NCBI RefSeq assembly: GCF_013085465.1
Contig: NZ_CP049838.1
Coordinates: 3,038,001 to 3,102,000 of the forward strand
Direction: 5' to 3'
Length of the DNA: 64,000 bases
DNA from: Streptomyces asoensis
GTDB lineage: Bacteria; Actinomycetota; Actinomycetes; Streptomycetales; Streptomycetaceae
Within the stretch, counting starts at the first letter, position 1. Each line of letters begins with the position of its first letter. Both the position numbers and the translations under genes were made by a program. Under the pieces are notes generated by a model. The model made no database searches, had not been told where the DNA came from, and was given only the letters and a program-made list of their open reading frames with translations. Positions 30,086 through 37,996 of the stretch are shown in pieces.

Positions 30086-31774
30086 TCAGGCCGTCGTGAA
30101 CCACACCGTCGTGTCCGCCGGGACCTTGGCCTCGCCGGCGTCTGTCTCGGTCACCTCACCGCTCGCGAGCAGCACCCGCCCGTGGGCCGGGGTCGTCACC
30201 GACTCCCCCGTCGTGTTCGCCACACACACGAACTCCCCGCGCCGGAAGGCCAGTACGCCCGCCGGGGCCTTCAGCCACTCCACCGCGTCGCCCGCGCCCA
30301 GGTCGGGCCGCGAGCGGCGGATGCCGAGGGCCGAGCGGTACAGCTCCAGCGTGGAACCGGGCACCCCCTGCTGTGCCTCCACACTCGACTCGCCCCACCC
30401 GGACGGCTGGGGCAGCCAGCTGCCGCCGTCGCCGAAGCCGTACGACGAGCCCTCGCGCGTCCACGGGATCGGGACGCGGCAGCCGTCACGGAAGCCGTCC
30501 TGGCCGGCGCCGCGGAAGTACGCCGGGTCCTGGCGCACCTCGTCGGGCAGGTCGACGACGTCCGGGAGGCCTAGTTCCTCGCCCTGGTAGACGTACGCCG
30601 AGCCGGGGAGCGCCAGCATCAGCAGCGTGGCCGCCCGCGCCCGCCGCAGACCGACCTCGCGGTCGCCCGCCGTGCGGATCTGGGTGCCGAGGCCGGGCGG
30701 GTTGGCGAAGCGGGTGGCGTGCCGCGTCACGTCGTGGTTGGACAGCACCCAGGTGGCGGGGGCGCCGACCGGGCGCATCGCCTCCAGGGTGCGGTCGACG
30801 ACCTCGCGCAGCTGCTCCGCGTCCCACTCGGTGGCCAGGTACTGGAAGTTGAAGGCCTGGTGGAGTTCGTCGGGGCGGACGTAGTTCGCGGTGCGCTCGA
30901 CGGTCGGCGTCCAGGCCTCGGCGACGAAGATGCGCTCGCCCGAGTACTCGTCGAGGATGAGCCGCCACTGGCGGTAGATCTCGTGGACGCCGTCCTGGTC
31001 GAAGAACGGCATGACATCGTTGCCCAGCAGCTTGAGTTGGTCGTGGGCGCCGAGGTCCGGCAGACCCGCCGCCTTGACCAGGCCGTGGGCCACGTCGATA
31101 CGGAAGCCGTCGACGCCCATGTCCAGCCAGAAGCGCAGGACGGAGCGGAACTCGTCCCCCACCGCCGGGTGTTCCCAGTTGAAGTCGGGCTGCTCGGGGG
31201 CGAAGAGGTGCAGGTACCACTCGCCGGCGGTACCGTCCGGCTCCGTGATCCGGGTCCAGGCGGGGCCGCCGAAGATGGACTCCCAGTCGTTGGGCGGGAG
31301 TTCGCCATTCGCGCCCTTGCCGGGACGGAAGTGGTAGCGGTCCCGCAGGGACGAGCCGGGGCCTTCGCGCAACGCCCGCTTGAACCACTCGTGCTGGTCG
31401 GAGGAGTGGTTCGGGACCAGGTCGACGATGATCCTCAGGCCCAGTTCACGGGCGTCCCGGATCAGCGCGTCGGCGTCGAGGAGATTGCCGAACATGGGGT
31501 CGACCGCGCGGTAGTCGGCGACGTCGTAACCGGCGTCGGCCTGCGGGGAGGCGTAGAAGGGGCTGAGCCACACGGCGTCCACGCCGAGGTCGCGCAGGTA
31601 CGGGAGACGGGAGCGTACGCCTTCCAGGTCGCCCATGCCGTCGCCGTTGCTGTCGGCGAAGCTGCGCGGGTACACCTGGTAGATCACCGCGTCCCGCCAC
31701 CAGTCACGGCGCTTGGCGACGGTGGCGACAGCCGAGGTGGAGGTGGGGGCCGGGGCTGCGGGCTGCTGGCTCAT
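30086..31774 (-). CDS. aglA: Intracellular alpha-glucosidase (GH13)
   Basis: This encodes 562 residues without signal peptide, so it is cytosolic. The protein begins after a Pro/Ala/Thr-rich lead with WWRDAVIYQVYPRSFADSNGDG, typical of alpha-glucosidases and oligo-1,6-glucosidase relatives. Motifs are [24 protein letters not shown] (nucleophile Asp), IFVAEAW (acid Glu) and VLSNHDVTRH. It hydrolyses imported maltose and maltodextrin to glucose and is the last gene of the mal unit. I chose ATG 31774, which has AAGGA five bases upstream; an in-frame ATG at 31807 lacks a ribosome site. The 200-bp gap from malG holds no operator I could see. Confidence 0.94.
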   Translation of the reverse strand: MSQQPAAPAPTSTSAVATVAKRRDWWRDAVIYQVYPRSFADSNGDGMGDLEGVRSRLPYLRDLGVDAVWLSPFYASPQADAGYDVADYRAVDPMFGNLLDADALIRDARELGLRIIVDLVPNHSSDQHEWFKRALREGPGSSLRDRYHFRPGKGANGELPPNDWESIFGGPAWTRITEPDGTAGEWYLHLFAPEQPDFNWEHPAVGDEFRSVLRFWLDMGVDGFRIDVAHGLVKAAGLPDLGAHDQLKLLGNDVMPFFDQDGVHEIYRQWRLILDEYSGERIFVAEAWTPTVERTANYVRPDELHQAFNFQYLATEWDAEQLREVVDRTLEAMRPVGAPATWVLSNHDVTRHATRFANPPGLGTQIRTAGDREVGLRRARAATLLMLALPGSAYVYQGEELGLPDVVDLPDEVRQDPAYFRGAGQDGFRDGCRVPIPWTREGSSYGFGDGGSWLPQPSGWGESSVEAQQGVPGSTLELYRSALGIRRSRPDLGAGDAVEWLKAPAGVLAFRRGEFVCVANTTGESVTTPAHGRVLLASGEVTETDAGEAKVPADTTVWFTTA

Positions 31775-31974
31775 GGCGTCCTTGGTACGTAACGGGGCTG
31801 TTGACATGGGGTCTTGGTGCTCGCTTCGGTTGCGAGGGCGAGTGGTCTCGAGGCGGGTCGTCGAGGCGAGTCGATGAGACGGGTGGATGAGGCGGCCGCG
31901 GTGCCGGCGGGGTCGGATGGACACCGCGGCCGCCACCCGCGCTCCTTGCGGGGCGCGGGAGTCTCGTACGGGGC

Positions 31975-32877
31975 TCAGCCCTTCGTGCCGCCCGCGGTGA
32001 GGCCGGTCACCAGGTTCTTCTGCACGAGGTAGAAGAACACGGCGGCGGGTATCGCGATCAGCACCGCCGTGGCGGCCATGAGGTTGCGCTGGGCGTCGTG
32101 CTCGCTGACGAAGGACTGGAGTCCGACGGCAAGGGTGTACTTGTCGTCGCTGAGCATGAACGTCGAGGCGAAGGCGACCTCGCTGAAGGCGGTGAGGAAG
32201 TTGTAGAAGGCGGCCACCGCGAGACCGGGCTTGGCAAGCGGCAGGATCAGCCGGAAGAAGGTGCCGAACGGGGTGAGCCCGTCGACGCGTCCCGCCTCGT
32301 CGATCTCGAAGGGGATGGTGTCGAAGTACCCCTTGAGCAGCCAGGCGCTGTACGGGATGACCGTCGTGCAGTAGACGAGGATCAGGCCAAAGTAGTTGTC
32401 GATGAGCTGGAGGTCCGAGAGGATCTGGTACATCGGCACCATCAGCACGGCGACCGGGAACATCTGGGTGACCAGCAGCACCCACATGAACTTCTTGTAG
32501 CCGGGGAAGCGCATCCGGGAGACGGCGTAGCCGGTGGTGGCGGCGATGAGCACGCCGATGGCCGTGGTGCCGAGCGTGACGATGAGCGAGCTCTTCAACC
32601 AGTCGAAGAACTGGGTGTGCTGGAGGACGAACGTGTAGTTGTCGAACGTCATCTTGTCCCAGATGCCGCCCGGGTGCAGATAGTCGTCCGTGTCCGGGCC
32701 GAGGGACAGATAGACCAGCCACCCGATCGGGAAGAGCGCGATGACGCTCGCGACGATCAGGATGCCGTGGGAGGCGAGCGAGCCGGCGAGGCTGTTCTCG
32801 CCGCGGCGCCGGGCGCGCGGGGTCTTGGAACGCTGCTCGCTCACGGGGGCGGAGGTCTCGGCGGTGGTGCTACTCAT
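31975..32877 (-). CDS. malG: Maltose ABC transporter permease MalG
   Basis: This encodes 300 residues. After a charged N-terminal tail there are six membrane helices, the first at about 36-58 (GILIVASVIALFPIGWLVYL). The cytoplasmic EAA loop, contacting the ATPase, reads IDEAGRVDGLTPFGTFFRLILPLAKPG. It pairs with MalF to form the membrane channel for maltose and maltodextrin. The start is 13 bp after the malF stop, so the two genes are co-transcribed. No ATPase gene is present in the locus; in Streptomyces the shared ATPase MsiK, encoded elsewhere, energises this system. Confidence 0.95.
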   Translation of the reverse strand: MSSTTAETSAPVSEQRSKTPRARRRGENSLAGSLASHGILIVASVIALFPIGWLVYLSLGPDTDDYLHPGGIWDKMTFDNYTFVLQHTQFFDWLKSSLIVTLGTTAIGVLIAATTGYAVSRMRFPGYKKFMWVLLVTQMFPVAVLMVPMYQILSDLQLIDNYFGLILVYCTTVIPYSAWLLKGYFDTIPFEIDEAGRVDGLTPFGTFFRLILPLAKPGLAVAAFYNFLTAFSEVAFASTFMLSDDKYTLAVGLQSFVSEHDAQRNLMAATAVLIAIPAAVFFYLVQKNLVTGLTAGGTKG

Positions 32878-32890
32878 GGGAACTCCTGCC

Positions 32891-33895
32891 TCAGATCGCG
32901 AGCTGCTGCTCGTTGCGGTTCAGCCAGCGGCGGTAGAACGAGGTGAAGACGATCAGGATGGCCAGCAGCAGGATGCCGTAGGCGGCGGACTGGGCGAAGT
33001 CACGCGGCTGCTGTCCGAATCCGAGGTAGTACGCCCAGGTGACGAGGATCTGCGCGTCGGGGGCGGTGTTGCCGAACAGCAGGAAGATCACGGCGAACTG
33101 GTTGAAGGTCCAGATGATGCCCAGCAGGACGACGGTGGAGCTGACGGACCGCAGGCCCGGCAGGGTGACGTACCGGAAGCGCTGCCAGGCGCTGGCGCCG
33201 TCCATCTCCGCGGCCTCGTAGAGCGAGGCGTCGATGGCCTGGAGGCCGCCGAGCAGCGAGATCATCATGAACGGCACACCGCACCAGGTGTTGACCATGA
33301 TCGCGGCGAACCGCTGCCAGAAGGTGTCCTCGAGCCACAGTGGCGAGGGCAGATGCAGGGCGTCGAGCGCGGAGTTGATGATGCCGCCGTCGGCGAGCAT
33401 GAACCGCCAGCCGAAAACGGTGACGAAGGTGGGCACCGCCCACGGCAGCACCAGGATCAGCCGGTACAGGGTCCGCCCGCGCAGCTTCTGGTTGAGCAGG
33501 AGCGCGAGGCCCAGTCCGATGCCGTAGTGCAGGGCGACACAGGCCGCCGTCCAGACGATCGTCCAGATGAAGTGCGACCAGAAGCGGTCGTAGGCCGTCG
33601 GGCCCCAGAGGATGTCGGCGTAGTTGTCGAGGCCGATGAACTTGTAGGTGGCGTCGATGTGGTTGACGCCGATCGTGCGCGCGGTGTTCAGGCTGTTGGC
33701 GTCGGTCAGCGTCAGGTACAGGCCGTACACCAGGGGGTACAGCACGAGCACGCCGAGGACGACCGCCACCGGGGCGATCATCACGTACGCGTACCAGTGC
33801 TTCTGGTAGCCGCGCCTCAGGCGCCCGGCCGGCCCGGGCTTCGGCTCACGGTCACCGCGGCGCTTGCCGGTCGCGCGGTCGATGGCGACTGTCAT
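32891..33895 (-). CDS. malF: Maltose ABC transporter permease MalF
   Basis: This encodes 334 residues with a basic N-terminal tail (GKRRGDREPKPG) and about six to seven membrane helices, the first at about 35-60 (WYAYVMIAPVAVVLGVLVLYPLVYG). The EAA loop is YEAAEMDGASAWQRFRYVTLPGL. It is the partner of MalG and, in the family, the subunit that contacts the binding protein and substrate. It is separated from malE by 114 bp containing a strong hairpin, and is followed closely by malG. Confidence 0.95.
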   Translation of the reverse strand: MTVAIDRATGKRRGDREPKPGPAGRLRRGYQKHWYAYVMIAPVAVVLGVLVLYPLVYGLYLTLTDANSLNTARTIGVNHIDATYKFIGLDNYADILWGPTAYDRFWSHFIWTIVWTAACVALHYGIGLGLALLLNQKLRGRTLYRLILVLPWAVPTFVTVFGWRFMLADGGIINSALDALHLPSPLWLEDTFWQRFAAIMVNTWCGVPFMMISLLGGLQAIDASLYEAAEMDGASAWQRFRYVTLPGLRSVSSTVVLLGIIWTFNQFAVIFLLFGNTAPDAQILVTWAYYLGFGQQPRDFAQSAAYGILLLAILIVFTSFYRRWLNRNEQQLAI

Positions 33896-33956
33896 GGTTC
33901 GACACCTTCTGGATCTTCACGCTGGATCTTCGACGGGTGGTACGGCTCACAGGCAG

Positions 33957-34003
33957 GTGGCCGCCGGATCTCTCCCCCCATGTGTGGGAGATCCGGCGGC
34001 CAC
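33957..34003 (-). terminator. Strong intercistronic stem-loop between malE and malF
   Basis: A 16-bp perfect stem (33957-33972 with 33988-34003, GTGGCCGCCGGATCTC as left arm) with a 15-base loop lies just after the malE stop. Such structures typically protect the upstream message or partly terminate, giving more binding protein than permease. Full termination would cut off malFG-aglA, which have no obvious promoter of their own here. Confidence 0.75.
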
Positions 34004-34009
34004 ACCGGC

Positions 34010-35284
34010 TCACTTGCTGAAGTCCGGCACCAGCTTGGCGATGGCGGTCTCAGCGGTGCTCAGGCCCTTGTCGAGGGTCTCCTTGCCGCCCGCGATCTTG
34101 GGCAGTTCGGTGTCGAGCGGGCCCCAGAGGGAGCTGTACTCCGGCAGCGCCGGGCGCGGCTGGGCGGCGGACAGGACCGTCTGGTAGCCGGCGATGCCCG
34201 GGTCGGCCTTGACGGCGGCGGTGTAGGCGTCGTCGCGCGTCGGCAGCGTGGAGTTCTTCTGGGCGATGGTCGCCTGGCTCGCAGCGGAGGTCATGAAGTT
34301 GACGAACTTCAGCGCGGCGGCCTGGTGGGCCTTGTCCGAGCCGGCGTAGACCGAGAGGTTGTGGCCGCCGGTCGGGGCGCCCGCCTTGCCGGTGGAACCG
34401 GCCGGGACGGTGGCGATGCCCAGGTTGTTCTTGTCCGTGAAGGCGCTGCCCTTGTAGAAGTTCGTGATCTCCCACGGGCCCTGGACGATCGCGGCGACCT
34501 TGCCGTTGACGAACGCGTCCTGGATGTGGGCGTACGCGTCGGCGGTGGTGTCCGCCTTGTGCAGGCCCTTGCCGTCGAAGAGGCCCAGCCAGGTGCCGTA
34601 CGCCTTCTGCGCGGCGGCGGAGTTGACGGTGATCTTCTTGGCGTCGGCGTCGACGGTGTCGGTGCCCTCGCCGTAGAGGAAGGACTGGGCGTAGTAGGCC
34701 TGGGTGGAGCCCCAGTAGCCGTCGACGCCGGTCTTGGCCTTGACGGTGGCGGCGGCGGTCTTCAGGTCGTCCCAGGTCTTGGGCGCCTCGGTGATGCCGG
34801 CCTTCGCGAAGAGCGCCTTGTTGTAGACCAGCGCGAGCGTGTCGGTGACGATCGGCACGCCGTACGTCTTGCCCTCGTACTTGGCCTGCTCGATCAGGTT
34901 CGACTTGAACTTGGCCTGGTCCTTGAGGGCCTCGGTGCCGTCCAGCGGCAGGAAGAAGCCCTTCTTGGCGAAGGCGGGGGTCCAGCCGACCTCGGAGCGC
35001 AGCACGTCCGGGGCGCCGGAGGCACCGGCGGCCGTGTCGAACTTGTTCTGCGCCTGGTCGAAGGGCACATTGACGTACTTGACCTTGACGTCCTTGTTGG
35101 CGGCCTCGAACTGCTTGACCAGGGCCTGGTACGTCGGCGCCTCATTGGTGGCGTTGGAGGTGTCCCACCAGGTGATGGTGACCGGCCCGGACGAGTTGTC
35201 GCTGCCGCTGTCGTCTCCGCCGCAGGCCGTCGCCGCGAGGGCGAAGGACGCCACCAGCGCGGTGGCCGCTATGCCACGCCGCAT
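34010..35284 (-). CDS. malE: Maltose/maltodextrin-binding lipoprotein MalE
   Basis: This encodes 424 residues from ATG 35284, with AAGGAG five bases upstream. A lipoprotein signal (MRRGIAATALVASFALAATAC, lipobox ATAC) anchors it outside the membrane. The mature protein has the cluster-1 solute-binding fold: VTITWWDTSN at the start, GVPIVTDTLALVYNKALF, and KVAAIVQGPWEI before the second lobe. It delivers maltodextrins to MalFG. It is the first gene of the mal unit, divergent from malR across a 398-bp region holding operator-like sites. The whole locus matches the characterised S. coelicolor mal cluster. Confidence 0.96.
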   Translation of the reverse strand: MRRGIAATALVASFALAATACGGDDSGSDNSSGPVTITWWDTSNATNEAPTYQALVKQFEAANKDVKVKYVNVPFDQAQNKFDTAAGASGAPDVLRSEVGWTPAFAKKGFFLPLDGTEALKDQAKFKSNLIEQAKYEGKTYGVPIVTDTLALVYNKALFAKAGITEAPKTWDDLKTAAATVKAKTGVDGYWGSTQAYYAQSFLYGEGTDTVDADAKKITVNSAAAQKAYGTWLGLFDGKGLHKADTTADAYAHIQDAFVNGKVAAIVQGPWEITNFYKGSAFTDKNNLGIATVPAGSTGKAGAPTGGHNLSVYAGSDKAHQAAALKFVNFMTSAASQATIAQKNSTLPTRDDAYTAAVKADPGIAGYQTVLSAAQPRPALPEYSSLWGPLDTELPKIAGGKETLDKGLSTAETAIAKLVPDFSK

Positions 35285-35417
35285 GAGTTTCTCCTTGAGG
35301 GTGAGAGCCCGTTTAGCTACAGGAAGCGGTCCCGTCCGCTGTCCTGCCGACTCCGACCGCGCCGTTGCTGCCGTCGGGCGACGTGAACGTAACAGCGATG
35401 TAAGCGGCACGAAAGAC

Positions 35418-35438
35418 CTTGCAGAAAAAAAGTGCAAG
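35418..35438. promoter_or_regulatory. MalR-type operator upstream of malE
   Basis: CTTGCA (35418-35423) and TGCAAG (35433-35438) form an exact inverted repeat around nine A-rich bases, 134 bp before the malE start. It is the natural candidate for the MalR site that represses malEFG. Confidence 0.7.
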
Positions 35439-35547
35439 AGAACTCCGAAGTTATCCGCACGTGACCCGTGCGTGACCTCCCCTCGACCGCTGTGAGACCG
35501 TAGTTGTCGTGGTTGGGGGGCCTCACAGCGGGGCAAAGGGCCGCTGT

Positions 35548-35569
35548 GCAAGACTCTGCAAGCTCTTGC
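35548..35569. promoter_or_regulatory. MalR-type operator on the malR side
   Basis: GCAAG (35548-35552) is followed by the inverted repeat GCAAG-ct-CTTGC (35558-35569), with ATCACTTTCA just after it, resembling the ACTTTCA tail of other sites in the locus. It lies about 115 bp before malR and suggests autoregulation. Confidence 0.6.
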
Positions 35570-35682
35570 CATCACTTTCATGAGGGAGCGCGATGACGCA
35601 GCAGCCCGCGGGCCGTTCAACAGGTCGCCCACGGCGTCCGATTGGTGTGCAAGTCAGCACCCGACCGGTACAGTCCACCCCT

Positions 35683-36717
35683 GTGACCACACGGCTTGCC
35701 GACATCGCTGCGCAGGCGGGGGTGAGCGAAGCGACCGTCAGCCGCGTTCTCAACGGCAAGCCCGGTGTCGCCGCCACCACCCGCCAGTCCGTGCTCGCCG
35801 CTCTGGACGTCCTGGGCTACGAGCGCCCCGTCCGCCTGCGCCAGCGCAGCGCGGGTCTGGTCGGCCTCATCACGCCGGAGCTGGAGAACCCGATATTCCC
35901 GGCCCTGGCCCAGGTCATCGGCCAGGCGCTGACCCGCCAGGGCTACACCCCGGTCCTCGCCACCCAGACCCCGGGCGGCTCCACGGAGGACGAACTGACC
36001 GAGATGCTGGTCGACCGCGGGGTCGCCGGCATCATCTACGTCTCGGGCCTGCACGCGGACACCACGGCCGACATGCAGCGCTACGAGCAGCTGCGGGCGC
36101 AGGGCGTCCCCTTCGTGCTGGTGGACGGCTTCTCCCCGAAGGTCCAGGCACCGTTCATCTCCCCCGACGACCGGGCGGCGATGACCCTGGCCGTCACCCA
36201 CCTCGTCTCGCTCGGCCACACCCGGGTGGGGCTGGCGCTCGGCCCCAAGCGGTTCGTGCCGGTCCAGCGCAAGATCGAGGGCTTCGTCAGGGCGGTCCAG
36301 GAACAGCTGGGCCTCAACCCCGAGACGATCGAGAGCGATCTGGTCCAGCACTCCCTCTACACCCTCGAGGGCGGCCAGGCGGCGACCACGGCGCTGATCG
36401 ACCGGGGCTGTACGGCGATCGTCTGCGCCAGCGACATGATGGCGCTGGGCGCGATACGGGCGGCCAGGCAGCGCGGTCTGGCAGTGCCCCAGGACATCTC
36501 GGTGGTCGGCTTCGACGACTCCCCGCTGATCGCCTTCACCGACCCGCCCCTGACGACCGTCCGCAAGCCGGTCCCCGCGATGGGCCAGGCCGCCGTCCGC
36601 ACGCTCCTCGAGGAGATCGGCGGGACACCGGCGCCCCACAGCGAGTTCGTGTTCATGCCCGAGCTGGTGGTGCGCGGTTCGACCGCTTCGGCGCCCGGGG
36701 ACCGAAATCGTCCGTAG
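35683..36717 (+). CDS. malR: LacI-family repressor of maltose use MalR
   Basis: This encodes 344 residues, the length of S. coelicolor MalR. The helix-turn-helix and hinge are at the very start (TTRLADIAAQAGVSEATVSRVLNGKPGV), followed by the periplasmic-binding-protein-like sensor domain (LVGLITPELENPIFPALAQVIG, later ISVVGFDDSPLIAFTDPPLTTV). I chose GTG 35683 because TACAGT (35669-35674) sits eight bases before it and the length then fits the family. An in-frame ATG at 35593 with GGGAG would add 30 residues ahead of the DNA-binding domain, which is unlike other LacI proteins. It represses the mal and probably the amylase genes and is relieved by maltodextrin. Confidence 0.95.
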   Translation: MTTRLADIAAQAGVSEATVSRVLNGKPGVAATTRQSVLAALDVLGYERPVRLRQRSAGLVGLITPELENPIFPALAQVIGQALTRQGYTPVLATQTPGGSTEDELTEMLVDRGVAGIIYVSGLHADTTADMQRYEQLRAQGVPFVLVDGFSPKVQAPFISPDDRAAMTLAVTHLVSLGHTRVGLALGPKRFVPVQRKIEGFVRAVQEQLGLNPETIESDLVQHSLYTLEGGQAATTALIDRGCTAIVCASDMMALGAIRAARQRGLAVPQDISVVGFDDSPLIAFTDPPLTTVRKPVPAMGQAAVRTLLEEIGGTPAPHSEFVFMPELVVRGSTASAPGDRNRP

Positions 36718-36848
36718 GGCGGAGACGTCCGGGTTCTCCCCGGTACGACGGCAGTAGCCGGAGGGGTCCGGCCGTCGTAGAAAGTGCGGGCCGAACCCGA
36801 CCGAGGGATGATCGGGCCAAGAGGTCTTTTCTGGCAGACTTTGTGTCC

Positions 36849-37727
36849 ATGGGTGAATCGACTGTGACGCCATTGGAAGGCCGTGACCAGGCCCTTCCAG
36901 ACCCCGTCACGGCCCCGCCCCGGCAGCGCCGCCTCGACCGGCTGCGCAGCCCCCGCCGCCCCCGCCTCTGGTTCGAGATCCTCCTCATCGCGGTGAGCTA
37001 CTGGACGTACTCACTGGTGCGCAACGCGGTCCCGGAACAACGCTCCGAGGCGCTGCGCAACACGGACTGGATCTGGCGCGTGGAGCACAGCCTCGGCATC
37101 GCCGTGGAGGAGTCGGTCAATCACACGGTGAACTCGGTGACCTGGCTCATCGTGGGCATGAACTACTACTACGCGACCCTGCACTTCGTCGTCACGCTGG
37201 CCGTCCTGGTCTGGCTCTATCGCAGCCACCCGGGGCGCTACGCGGCGACGCGGCTGGCTCTCTTCGCCACCACGGCCGTGGCCCTGGTGGGCTACTACCT
37301 GTACCCGCTGGCGCCCCCGCGGCTGATGCCGGGCGGTGACTTCGTGGACACGGTGATGGTCCACCAGACCTGGGGTTCGATGGCGTCCGGCGACCTCAAG
37401 CACATGTCGAACCAGTACGCGGCGATGCCGTCCATGCACATCGGCTGGTCCCTGTGGTGCGGTCTGACCGTGTTCGCGCTGGCCGAGCTGCCCTGGGTGC
37501 GCATCCTGGGCCTGCTCTACCCGACCGCGACCCTGGTGGTGATCGTCGCGACGGCCAACCACTTCTGGCTGGACGCCGTGGGCGGCCTCCTCTGCCTGGC
37601 GTTCGGCTTCGCGGTGGCCCGCGTCTGGTACGGGGCTCTGCCGTACGCCCTGCCCAGACTCGTGCCACCGAAGGAACCGAAGGGGCCACGGGGGCAGGGC
37701 AGGCCCCTGCTCCCCACGAAGGCATGA
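36849..37727 (+). CDS. Membrane PAP2-family phosphatase/transferase
   Basis: This encodes 292 residues with about six membrane helices (first at about 43-60, FEILLIAVSYWTYSLVRNA). PAP2 motifs are present: AMPSMHIGW supplies the central His of the SMH motif and ANHFWLDAVGG the last His and Asp of the catalytic triad. In this subgroup (inositolphosphotransferase-like, Aur1/Ipt1 relatives) the first motif is degenerate, as here (MNYYYATLH). It probably acts on lipid phosphates or transfers a head group at the outer membrane face. The ATG at 36849 follows CAGACT closely, again leaderless-like. It is independent of malR. Confidence 0.85.
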   Translation: MGESTVTPLEGRDQALPDPVTAPPRQRRLDRLRSPRRPRLWFEILLIAVSYWTYSLVRNAVPEQRSEALRNTDWIWRVEHSLGIAVEESVNHTVNSVTWLIVGMNYYYATLHFVVTLAVLVWLYRSHPGRYAATRLALFATTAVALVGYYLYPLAPPRLMPGGDFVDTVMVHQTWGSMASGDLKHMSNQYAAMPSMHIGWSLWCGLTVFALAELPWVRILGLLYPTATLVVIVATANHFWLDAVGGLLCLAFGFAVARVWYGALPYALPRLVPPKEPKGPRGQGRPLLPTKA

Positions 37728-37773
37728 CGCTCGGCGGCACGGCTTGACGCTCGCACGCACCACGGCTTGACGC

Positions 37774-37971
37774 TCAGCGCTCTCCCGTGTGCACCACGTG
37801 TCCCCCGGTCACCGTGAGCCGCACCGGCGCCTCGGCCACCTCGTCCGCCGGGGCCCCGACCGGGTCGAGACCGAGCGCGTGAGGTCGGCCCGGAACCCGA
37901 CGGGGACCCGGCCCGCCGATCCGCTCTCCCCGGCGGCCGGGGCGGCCACCATGACCCGACCGGCGCGGCAC
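37774..37971 (-). pseudogene. C-terminal remnant of an amidohydrolase (YtcJ-like) gene
   Basis: Read on the minus strand, the end of an amidohydrolase is recognisable: GRVPVGFRADL in one frame, then a frame shift near 37875-37882, then ALGLDPVGAPADEVAEAPVRL and TVTGGHVVHTGER before the stop. This matches the usual family ending, where the last strands carry 'RLTVTGGHVVH'. The remaining several hundred residues of the enzyme, including its metal ligands, are absent because the LysR gene's end follows at 37997. I read it as a decayed fragment rather than a working gene. Confidence 0.6.
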
Positions 37972-37996
37972 AGCCCGGCCGACGACGCTCAGCGCC

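Noticed and set aside
30086..32722. A giant malG-aglA fusion protein in a single 878-codon frame
   Set aside because: The frame before the aglA start is the malG gene read in a different frame; MalG has its own start, six helices and stop.
32741..35386. A long plus-strand frame opposite malE and malF
   Set aside because: It is again an antisense shadow with no domain; the transporter genes account for the sequence.
35593..35682. Longer malR start at ATG 35593 with a GGGAG site
   Set aside because: It would put 30 residues before the helix-turn-helix; the leaderless GTG at 35683 gives the known length of 344 residues.
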